NCBI RefSeq assembly: GCF_029227915.1
Contig: NC_079878.1
Coordinates: 21,105,501-21,169,500, forward strand
Origin: Hydractinia symbiolongicarpus
Taxonomy: Eukaryota; Cnidaria; Hydrozoa; Anthoathecata; Hydractiniidae
Length of the DNA stretch: 64,000 bases
Reading direction: 5' to 3'
Of the stretch, positions 1 through 12,000 are shown piece after piece. The position numbers and the translations under genes were made by a program. Below the pieces are notes generated by a model that was not told the origin of the DNA, searched no databases, and was given only the letters and a program-made list of their open reading frames with translations. The stretch's first letter is position 1, and each line of letters opens with the position of its first letter.

Positions 1-3000
1 AAAAGGTGCACCTCCTGTGTTTGTGAAGAAATTGAAAGAAGAGTACGTACTCGTTGAAGGTGATCAACTATTATTAGAGGTCGAAACAGAAGGCGAGCCC
101 ACTCCTAAAGTCTCTTGGTACTTCGACGGTCAAAAGTTTGTCAGTAGCGAAGAAATACAAATCACGTCTAAAGGTCATACCCACAGTTTGAAAATTGCAG
201 AAGCTTTACTCGATGACGAAGGTCCTTATAAGTGCGTGGCTGTTAATGAGTTTGGCGAAGTGAGTCTTTCCACTGAAGTGTTTGTTGACGAGAAGGAGAC
301 GAGCAAGTCAAAAGACGAGGAAAGCGAGACTAAAGTTGAAGTGGAGGAACCTCCGGTGGTTATATTTCCGTTGAAAGATGATGAATGTTTGGTCGGTGAT
401 AAAATGCAGTTTGATGTTGAGATCTCAGGATGTGAAGAAGTAAAATGGTTTTCAAACGACGTAGAAATTACAGAAGACGACAAGCGGGTGGTATTGTTTT
501 CTAAAGATGATGCATTTTCTCTTGTTATCAACCCTGTTACTATGGGAGACGATGGGGAGATCAAAGTTGTTGCAAAAAATAAATATGGAGTCATTGAAAG
601 TTCGTGTGATTTGTTAGTGGAAGGTGAGAATATTTTTTCGAGTTTAGTTTGAATGATCAAGTCTATATAAGGGGTTAGGGTTAGGTATTTCTAACGTGAC
701 GTATTAGTGATTCATCCTTTCCGTCTGAGTTATCTACAAACATTTTAAAAAGTAAGCAAGGTAGTGAATTATCTAACAGTGGTTTTTAACGATGGTTTTT
801 AGCTTCCGAAGGTGAAGAAGAAGAGGACGAAATAGCGGAACAGAATGAAGAAGCAAATGAAGTGAAACCGCCCGTACAGGAAAAACACGTTCCACCACCA
901 GCGCCCAAACCAAAGCCTAAAAAATCACCAGTAGTTGTGAAGGGCGACGCTCCTTCATTTACATCGCCTCTTGCTCCCAGACAGCTTGTGGAAGGAAACA
1001 TAGCGCGTATGGATGTGAGATTGAAAAACGAAACAGACGCAACTGTGGAGTGGTATTGTAATGACGAGCGGATCACCCTAAGCAAGTTTGATAACATCAC
1101 CATCGTGGCAGATCAAGACTTACACTCGTTGATCATTGCGGAAGTCAAGTTGATTGACACAGCTCTTTACACTTGTAAAGCGTACAATGAGTTTGGTAAA
1201 GCGAGTTGCTCGGCTGATCTACTTGTTATGCGTAAGTTTATTACTCGAATTGTGCTGTTTTTTACTCGAATTTTTTTTACTCGAATTTTTTTTCTTGATT
1301 TGTATTTTTTGCAGCGTGTTTAACAACCTTCATACTCAGACGTTGTTTTTATTGTAAGGAAAAAGCTGTGGAAATTTCTACGTTTTCCCTACTTTATTGT
1401 TGTGACAGTTTTTAAAAACTCATTTATTCTGTTGCAATTCCTGGCTAAAACTTTCTTATTTTATCGTATTTTTATGAGAAAACCATTTTTTACGAAGTCG
1501 AAGGTGGTAAAGGAATGTTAGTACATTTAGCCCTGTAAAAATTAAGGACGTGTCGTGTTGTAAAATGAATAGAAGAACTCTGCTATGTTGTGTCGTAAAT
1601 GGATACCATTTTAACACTTTATTTTTAGCCAACATCCCCAATACAAGTCTCGAAGTGAAGGAGAACAGGGAAGAGAGCAAGAGAAGAAGTACTGGAATGC
1701 GAACTTTGGAGGAGGTAAAATTTGTTTTTTCGATGCATGATAAAAAAAATTGATTTTACATAAACCTAAATAAATAAATATTTTCTAGGTGCTTTCCTTG
1801 TCCTCCTATGTTGCTGTTGAAGATCAAGTCTTATCCAGTCCTGATTTCCTTCCCATCAAAAAAGGCGATGTGGTGGAGATTTTGGATTGCAGTCGGCAAG
1901 ATATGTGGCTTGTAAGGCAAGCCTCTAACGTGGCTAGCATTGGATTTGTTTCACCCTCCATCCTAGAGAAAAACGAAGCAGAAATGTAAGAACTTATCAG
2001 AGTTTTTACTTGTGATTTTCCTTTTACGTAACTTTCATTCTTCAATCAATATTATACTTACTTTCAGGGATGAACCAACATCACCTGTGATGGAGACCGT
2101 CTTAGATGAGAAAGTTTTGGGAATGATCGAAGAAGAAAAAGAAAAGATGAAGGTAACCTTTTTAAAATGTCTACTTCGTAATCGCTTTTCCTATTCCCAG
2201 TGTGTGTTCGTTTAACAAAACTAAGTGAATAGCTGTTCTGAGATAAAGTTCAAAGCTTCAAGTGGTGACTGTGAATTGCTCTTACATGAATTCTTTGTGT
2301 TCCTTTTTTAGACTAGCTGTTATGTTGCTATTGGCAACTACGATCCAAAAATTGACCAAGAAATCGCATTAAATGAAGGGATGATAGTGGAACTCGTGGA
2401 CGGCCAACCACAAGCAGAATATTGGGTAGTGAGGGTCGTAAATAAAGATGGCACATATGGAGATGAAGGGCTAGTTCCCAGTACTCATTTGGAATTGAAA
2501 GAAGATAGAGACGATAGTAAGGGAGGACTGGTTGGTAAAGACGAGGAAAGTAAAAAACATGAAAGTTTGAGTCATCGAGAGTAAGTGTTGTGCTCACTTT
2601 AATATAAACCCTCCTTTTTGCCTTTTTGACTCTCCTCCGTATTTTTTTTACATTTTTACAACTGGCCAAATATAACCTGCTCGAAGCACTGCAAGCTGGG
2701 TACAGCCTGGTAACAAGTAAAACCAAAACAAGATTTAGTTTGTAGCAGTTGTCTTCTATACATTGAAATAAAAACCGTGTCGACTGTTTTGATTGGTGTA
2801 CTTATAAGTCACGTGATTCACTATCGATTGTTGTTTCACATCACTGTTTGATTATTTTTAGTAAAGTGTTAAAAGAAATAGTGCAAACAGAAGAGAAGTA
2901 CGTTCAACAGCTTGCTGAAGTCAACCAGGTAGATTTGTTAGCTCTGTGTCAACTGACCCCTGAATCATACCGATATCCGAATACATTTCCCAACTCTATA

Positions 3001-6000
3001 TTCCATTTCTTCACTTCTCACTTAACTGGCTTTTTCTTTCGAAAAAATTAGCAAAAATAATTAAGATTTACCGTAAATTAAAATATTGTATTGTAATGTT
3101 TTTAAAATTACCCATCTGATATTTTTAGTCCCATCTCGTTGAAATGGAAGAAGGAGAGGAGCTCCCACCCGCAATGCAAGGCAAATCGCAAGCTATTTTC
3201 AGCAACATTAGAGATATTCATAACTTTCACGCCAAGTAAGTGCCAAACCATGTTTTTTAGTCTGTTATCATCATAGTAGATTTGTACGTACCAAATGTGA
3301 TTCTTGCTAACCTTACGCAGGTTGTATTAATTCGTATACCGTAATGATCCGATTAAGCTCACAGCATTTTTAAGCGCCCCCTCGAATAAGCGTCGAGTAA
3401 CTTCCTCAAAGTTCAATAAGCGCTCAGTACTTATTAAGCGCCCTCCTCGAATAAGCGCCCTCCTCGAATAAGCGCCCACCTGATAAAAAGGGGCCTTAAT
3501 CAAAAACTACCTTGAGAAACTGGACGCTTATTTTATTTTGCTACATCTGTTGTTTAGTTTTATTTTTTAGGAAAAAAAAAATGAAAATTAACGTTGTCTT
3601 TAATTTGTACAAAATTAGGAAAAATTTATAAGCGCCCAGCATTTTTTAAGCGCCCATGCAAAAAATCCAAAAAATTAATAAGCGCCCAGGGCGCTTATTC
3701 GGATCATTACGGTATGTATATTTGGTTAACTGATTTTACGTTTGATAAACTATCTTAACGAGATTAATTTTTCGCGAGATTAATTTTTGGCGATTTTTTG
3801 ATATTTTTAAAGGGATTAAGTATTACCGAAAAAATTAAAAAACGCTTTTCGCGAAAATCAGCTTCCGCAAAAATTTTATTATTCGCGAAGTGCGCAAAAT
3901 TTTAAATATAACTATCATGTCTCATATTTGTTTTTCAGAACGTTTTTGAAGGAAATGAAAGCTGCAGAGAAGGATCATATTGCGATGGCAAAATGCTTCA
4001 CAAAACATGTACGTCTCCACTATTTATACTTATTGTGGAGTTCTTACTTTACTGTGTTTTCTTTACACTGTTTTCTTTTACTATAGGCAAGTGAAATGGA
4101 GAGTTTGTATGTTGAGTATTGCAATAGCCGACCTGCAGCTGATGAAATCTTAGATCGACCGGAAGTTATTGAATTTTGGGAAGTAAGTTTGCGGATCTTT
4201 ATCTTTATTTATTTGAAATAAAGTTAGAATTTACTTTATTGCATAAAAATTTCGCTGTATCGCGGTCTGGTCCTCCAAACCGCGAAGTTAAAATACCGCA
4301 AGAAATGCATTTTTTTGCATGACCGCGAAATTAAAATACTGCGAAAAATTTTTCCCGCCAACCGCGAAAGTAAAATGCATCAAAAGTTCAATGTAAAAAT
4401 GTTTACTAAACAACAAGTGTTATGTAAGACAGACTAGAACAGTGAGTGGTTGAACAAACGTAACAAAAACTTCTTAAATTTTGTTTTTCTGATTCTTCCG
4501 TATCCGTACATAATACGTAGACGATTTTTGGAATATCAAGTTTTCTTTGAACCGCGAAATTAAAATGCCGTGAAGTGCAATTTTGCCAAAAAAACGTAAA
4601 ATTAAAATGACCGTGAAACAAAATAACCAAATTAAAATAAAATTCCGACCGGTGACGTCATTGATAACATCTTGTATGACGGCAAACATTAATTATTTAG
4701 CGACAGTAACATCACAGAAATAATATTTACTTTAGATATTTCAGCAAGAAACGGAAGATCCACACCCTCTACGAGCGTACTTAATCACACCTGTGCAAAG
4801 AATTACACGATATCAACTCTTGCTTAAGGTTTGTCTTTTTTCGGCGCTCGGCTGTTTATCATACGTATATGCCACACTCCTACTATGTGGTTAAAAATTG
4901 AACTTGTTTTAAACAACACAATTGAACGAGTGTAATTAAAAACTAGAACGAAGGAGATAAAGCGCTGTAGCTCTCCGTATACATTTTAGTGTAATTAATT
5001 GTATGTTAAAAAATCTGTTGAATTTGATTGATAAAACCTTTGTACAGGAAATTCTAAAGTATACGACCCGGGCGAATGAAGAATCCAGCTGTGTGGAGGT
5101 ATGCACATGTTGACTTTATAATTTTATTTTTTCGTTTGTACCTGTATTATAACGCTGTTTTAATATTTGTACTTTTAATTTTCTCCAGGAAGCTCTATCT
5201 CAAGTGAGCGCGATCACGAGGCTAGCTAATGATTCTATGCATTTAAAGAAAGTCGTCGGATATGAGGTACAATTCTTTATCCTAAAACAATCTTTTGATT
5301 CATATCCATCAAAAGTCAATTATCACAAGCTTCCTGTAGTGTTGTTTGAGTGTTCCCTTCGCCATTCTCAAATAAAATACTTAATATCCCACTAGCCTAA
5401 TATTCATATTTTATTTATTTATTGTGTATTAGAGCGAAACGAAATTCGGAAATTGCGGAAAAGTATTAAAAATGGTACGCTAAAATCTTTCTTATATATA
5501 TGCATTATATATATATGCATAAAAATACACTCCTCCTTGAAGCTTGTTTTGTATCAATAACGTGATTTCTTGTAGGACACGCTATTATGTTGGGACGGTG
5601 CAAAAGCAAAAGGAAAGGGAAAGGAGCGACATATCTTTCTCTGTGAGAACGTTTTGATCGGCACGAAGAGAAATGATAGCCATAAGAAAGATGAGATCTC
5701 CTATACACATAAATTTTCGATGAAGGTAACAAATGACGTCATCAAAGTCATCACGTGGTGTCACGTGATCGCGTGCGCTATTACACTTGTTAACAGTCAA
5801 GCGGTCCAATTAAAACTTTTTTATTAAATTTTTTTTTAGACATCTGATCTTGGTCAAACTGAATACATTGATGGTTATCCTTCGCGGTGGAGTGTATGGT
5901 GTGGCAAATCAGCTTCTTCTGCTTTGGAGCAATACACATTCGAGGTGAGTACGGATTGATCTCCTTCTTAGAAATTTTTAGCTTCTTAGTTAGGTCGGAG

Positions 6001-9000
6001 TATATTTCGCGTGACGTCTTGTTGTTCAGGCGAAATCTGAATGGGAGAAGAGTGGTTGGGTACGAGACATCAGAGACTTGCTTGGCAAGCAACTAGCAGC
6101 CTTAAAAGGTGAGAGAGAATGTTTTTATTCAATTTGATGTCTGCGCTCTAGACCGCCCCATGATGGTTTTTTACGCTGTTACCATGGTGTTTTGGTGCTT
6201 TTACTTTAGATTCAGTGAAGCGTCAAAGTATGCCTCCAAGACCTATTTCCGTAGCTGTAGATCGACGAACAGCAGAAGCTCCGTCCCCAAAACCTAAACC
6301 AAAACTAAAACATTCCAAATCAGAAGCCGACATGCACGGCCCTAAACAACGCGACGACGAAATGTCGGCGTTGACGGAAAAAATTGACGTTGTAGATTCA
6401 AGTCGTGAGAAACAAATTAGCGAGGACGTGAACGACACTGAGGAGCAGTACTTAGCAACGGAGTATATGGAAGAAATAAAAGCTACACCTTCCAATGTAT
6501 ATTTTTGATCAGTTCCTTACTTTTCTTTACTTAACATATTCGTGAAGAACATATACTAATATTGCTACGGTTTTCGTCATAGGTCAAATTAGTGGTTGGC
6601 GAATTATATAGGATTAGTAAAGACACGAAAAGCACTGGATCGCAAAAATTTGTCTTAAAACAAAATGATTTGGTAACGTTGGTTAAACAAGGCACATCTC
6701 TGTACCTCGTTGAACCAGCTGGTGCGACTGATTCATCGAAAAGAACTTGGGTACCATGCTCCTACTTGGCTTCGTTAGCGGAAGAAGTAGAAGAGGAAAG
6801 CAAACAAGGTATGTAATCTTACTATGTAAACAGTAAGTAAGGAATACGAAGTTAAAAGATTTTTGATAAGTGCTTCATAACAGTTGACTCTTTCTGCCTT
6901 TTGAATGCAGGTATGTTATATTATCCTCCCAAAATATGTATATCTAACTTGCTTGTCTTACACACAAGCCAGTCAACAGCCAGAAGATAGCTCTAAGTTA
7001 GCTGCATTAAAGGTGGTGACTCTAGCTTGCAAACTTAATCAATTACAAATACCATTAAAACCAACTTCTTATCTCTTGAGTCAACACTTGAACTCCTGTG
7101 CTGTCCTTCTGTGGTTTCAAAAGACTGATTACATTGAGACCTGTAAGAAACATCCTTTAATTATTCGTCAAAATCTGCATTGTAATATTTTTTCTGCAGA
7201 TCCACCAATTTTCATCCAAGAACTTTCTTCCATCACCGCGCGAGATGGCGAAGATGCTTCGTTTAAATGTCAATGCGTTAACGTCGAGTCAGTAGAGTGG
7301 TACTATGAGGATATGCAGATCACTGAAGCTGAAGGAGTCGAAATTGTGTTTAAAGACAGTATAGCTGAACTGAAGTTGGAAAACTTGTGTGCTGCTGAAG
7401 AAGGAGAATACACCGTGAAAGCAATCAATAGTGTTGGTGAAGTCACCTCGACTGCTCGATTGCGCATCACAGGTATATCCTTGTCTTTTTCTAGTGTTAC
7501 ACATACTAAATTAAAAAACAAATATTCGGAATTTGGGGAATATTTAAATATGCATGTTTAGAATTGTTAATACTATGCTTATACATTCTTCAGATCCTGC
7601 TACGATTACGAAGGGGATTGAGTCGGTGACAGCATCACAAGCAGACAACGTCGCCTTCAAATGTTGTTTTAAAGGTCATCCACAGCCTACGGTAGAATGG
7701 TATTTTGAAGATAACGTGATACAAGATGAGGGAAAGTTTATTATTGAGACCAGTGCAAAGATATCTATCCTTGATATAGCTGAAGTAAGCACGGAAGATG
7801 ATGGAAACTACAAATGTGTGGTGACTAATTCGTCTGGAAATGATGAATCTGTGGCCACACTTTCCATAAAAACAATTGGTATGTTGTTTCTTTCTTTATT
7901 ATTAACTATATGTCCAACATCTCATTTAAAATGCTTTTGTAAATTGTTATTTTTATGCTCATAAAAATTTAATGTTTGTTTGTTTACTAGAAAAACCGGA
8001 AACTCCATCTGCTCCCACCGTAAGCAAGGTAACCGACAAAGCAGTGACGTTAACCTGGTCGGCTAGTCCTTCAGAAATCACCCATTACATGGTTGAAAAA
8101 AGAAATGCTGATGATCGCTCTGATGCATGGGAAATAACCCATGAAAAGCTGGACGATACTACCTGCGTTATTGACAACTTAAATTACGGTGACCGAATTC
8201 AATTCCGAGTGACAGCTGTCAATCAAGATATATTCAGCGAGCCTTCCTGTTCGACTGATAAAATTCTCATTGAAGGTAAGGGGACCATTATGGAATTTAA
8301 AACACTTAAAAAAAGTAAATTTTAATTACGTTCAAATAACCAAGTAAAAAAGTTTATGTGAAGAAATAATACATCTGCCACTTAATTTAAGCGCCAAGAC
8401 GAAAGAAAACGAAGAAGAGGTCCGCTAAAAGTGGTGAAGAAAGTTTAAGTGAGGGAGAGGGTAATGAAGGAGAGTCTAAAGGTTTGCTAAGTCCAGATAC
8501 AAAACCACGTGGACGTTTGTCACCCTTCTCTCAGGTTAGAAACAGACGAAAAGGAGGACATTCTAGCTCAGATGATGATGCGGTAGCAGAAAGGGGTCGA
8601 TCTACACCCAGGGCACGGTCGAAGAGTCCAGGTCCGTTGTTTACAAGTGTACGCAAAGGACGATCGAGATCCAAAAGCCCTATGCGCCAATTAAAGTCTC
8701 CAGCCACTCCAGAGAGTGAGAGCGGTATGTTTACTTGGTTAAATAGATTTTCGACGTAGAAGCTACAATACCTTGTTTTGGTATACGTTAGAGGTTCTGC
8801 GGTATCTTTAAACTTTATATCTGTTTGCGTGCCTTTTGTATATTGTTAATAATCCAGCGTCTTTTTTCTACTCAAGTACTTTTTTTTCCAGGAGAAGTAC
8901 CGTTTGGTCCGCCATACTTTACACGCGAATTAGAAAACTGTTTCGTGGTCGAGGGAGGTGCAGCTCGCTTCACATGTCGCGTGAGTGGGAACCCCGAACC

Positions 9001-12000
9001 TGAAGTCAACTGGTACAAAGACAATGAGAAGCTGTCAGAAAGTAAACAGTTCACCATGTTGTTTGATGCAGATGAGAACTGCGTGTTGATTATCACACAG
9101 AGTAACCACGATACAGCTGGCTCGTACACGTGTGTTGCAACCAACAGCGAGGGTACGGTGAAGAGTTCCTCCATTTTGTTTGTGGAAGGCCTGCAAACAG
9201 AATACGATTCCGAAACTGAAGAAGAAGTGTCCGATCCGGAACCGCAAGAAGAAAGAGGACAAGTTGATATCAAAAAAGAAGATGCGGAAAGTTATTACGT
9301 GTTGAAAGAAGAACTGGGACGGTATGTTTTGGTTAAAGCATACGTGAGCCGAAAAATTACAAAATCTTTTTCATCTCAACATATCGCCTTTAGATTGATT
9401 ACCCAAATTATTCTATTTGTGTTTCTTGGCATGAAATTCTTTCATTGTTGTTTCTAGGGGAAAGTTTGGTGTGGTCACGAAATGCGTGGACAAACTTACT
9501 AACGTAGAATATGCGGCCAAGTTTATCAAATGTCGTCCAAGCGAACGCAAAAATGTCATCAATGAAATCGAGATAATGAACACTTTGAATCATAAGCGTT
9601 TAATTAATTTAGTCGCAGCGTTTGAATCATCGAGACAAATTGTGTTGGTTCTTGAGTTAGTCACCGGGGGAGAGTTATTTGAAAAGCTCACCGAGGAAGA
9701 GTATATATCCGAGAAAGATGTGACGTTTTACATGAAGCAAGTACTGCAGGGAGTTCAGCATATGCACGAACGGGAGGTTCTGCATTTGGATTTAAAGGTA
9801 AAAGTTATATGTTCTCTCTTTTTCCAAATAAATTTGTTTTCATGTATATGCTATTTGGTTCGTCTTACATTGTGGTATGCGCTATTTTGTCTACAAATAT
9901 TTCGTTCATCCCTAGCACGACAATAAAATTGCCAAACAGACAAAAAACGGCTTTGATGCTTGACCTTTGAATTCTTCCTCAACATAGTCTGAGTGTAACA
10001 CGTGATGTATGGCGATTTAAGGATTATGGTCATTCATTTTTGTATGTGTGTCTAAATGAGTTACTAAATTTTGCTTATATGATTCTTCTTGCAGCCTGAG
10101 AACATTATGTTGGTGAACCAACGTAGCACGCAGATCAAACTCATCGATTTTGGATTAGCTCGCAGGTACAAAAAAGGGGATTCCTTGAAAGTTTTGTTCG
10201 GTACGCCAGAATTCATGGCTCCTGAAGTCATCAACTACGAGCAAGTGACGCCGCAGACTGATATGTGGTCAATTGGGGTCATTACTTATGTGTTACTCAG
10301 CGGTCTATCGCCATTCGCTGGCGATAACGACTCAGAAACGCTGGCTAATGTGACGGCAGGCGAATGGGATTTTGACGATCCAGTGTTTGAAGACATTAGT
10401 GATGAGGCGAAAGATTTCATCCAAGATTTACTAGTGAAAAATCAAAGGTAAGTAAAAACCTAATCCAAAACCTTTTTGAAAGGTTACGTCAGGGTTTTTT
10501 TAACAACATTTTTTCAATGACTCTGTTTAGAGAACGCGCCTCTGTGAAAGATTGCTTAGAACATCCATGGTTTATGGTAAGTGCAGCCATGGATTTTTTT
10601 ATTTCAACTAATTATAATGTATCCATTCCTGTTTTTCATCGTTTTGATATATTTTTTACTTTAGTTTAAAAAGTTTAAGAAGAAGATTCGAACAGATCGT
10701 CTGAAAGCATTTACAGCTCGCAGAAAGTGGAAGGTGAATATTGTCACATCTCAAAAACAAAACATAATCTGTGTGTGTGTGAACTGCTTTATAAAAATCC
10801 TTTTCTTTATTAGAAAACCATTACGGCTGTTAGAAGTACGAATTTCTTGACTCGATTACTTACCGGTATAAAAGCTGCGCATGCTGCTGAAAATTTGGCT
10901 AAAGAAGGTAAATCAGACGAAAAAAAGCCGGCGTTGGCTTCTAGTAATACTGGGCCTGCTTGGAAGAAAGCCGAAGATGTAGAAGATGAAGAAAGCTTGG
11001 GTAAGTGTTTTTCTCTGAGTGTTATTCCTGATCAATATATTCACCCTTCCTATCGTTACACATTGTGGTGGAAAATAGGGATCATAGTAAGAATCTGTTT
11101 AGCTAGATACTAACCATCTACCACATCATTCCCATTCTTTATTAGTTGTCATTTGATCTGGAAATAAAAGAATATTTGTAGTCACTTGTTTTTGAAAAGT
11201 TTTATCTTTTGATAATTCAGCTCCTGAATTTAAAGAGAAACTTGTTGATTTGAAAGTAAAGAAAGGGGATGTCGCACACTTCCAAGCAAAATTTGTGAAG
11301 CAAGAAGATGCAGTACCTATTGTAAGCTGGAAGAAAGAGGGAAAAGAGATCGTGGAAAACAAACGAGTACATAGTTCTGTTATGGACAATGTTATTCATT
11401 TTAAAATCTTGAATGGTTCAGTCGCAGATACTGGTAGATATACTGTCAGGTTGGAAAATCAACATGGTTCTACGGAATGCTCGGCTCAGCTTATTGTAAG
11501 AGGTAAGGGGTTTGGCTTTTGCAAAGATTACTTTTATTGGAAGTAGTTAATAGGTATTTGCTTTTAAAGAGCTTGAGAAATGTGAATTTCGGTTAAAGTG
11601 ATGTACACGGTATTTGATCAACGCTGTGAAATAATTTGTTAGCGCTGTATTAAGAAGCATACTTGAACTTGATTGATTAAAGTATTTTACGGAGCATTTG
11701 ACGTAGAAAACTAAATTAACAGATGGTATTTTTCAAAATTCTTGACAGAATCCGAAAAGTTATCCGAGATAAAAATTGTCGAAAAACTGCGACTCGGCCC
11801 CTTTAACACAGATAAACATTGTATTATTTCTATTTCTCTAATTTTAAACATTACACTATCTTTTTTATAGACGTTCCAGGTCCTCCCGCAGCTCCCAACG
11901 TTCCACAAGTCCTCTCAACCTCCGCCCTCGTCCAATGGCGACCAGGTTTTGACGGCAACTCGCCGATTACATCATACACGTTACAGTATCGTAAACTCGG

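Larger units (their letters stand above)
2862..5474 (+). other. RhoGEF (DH) domain encoded by many small exons
   Basis: Exons from 2862-2928 (KVLKEIVQTEEKYVQQL, conserved region 1) to 5433-5474. The DH helix CR3 is clear in exon 4736-4828: LRAYLITPVQRITRYQLLLK, the RhoGEF signature. Later exons give EILKYTTRANEESS and AITRLANDSMHLKKVVGYE. The domain should exchange GDP for GTP on Rho-family GTPases. It is spread over about ten exons of 42 to 107 nt, mostly phase 0. Confidence 0.9.

Noticed and set aside
6969-7012. Candidate small exon (SQQPEDSSKLAALK) between the SH3-like and Ig exons of the obscurin-like gene
   Set aside because: Its end would be phase 0 while the next exon needs phase 1; exon 6583-6808 joins 7200-7472 directly in phase.
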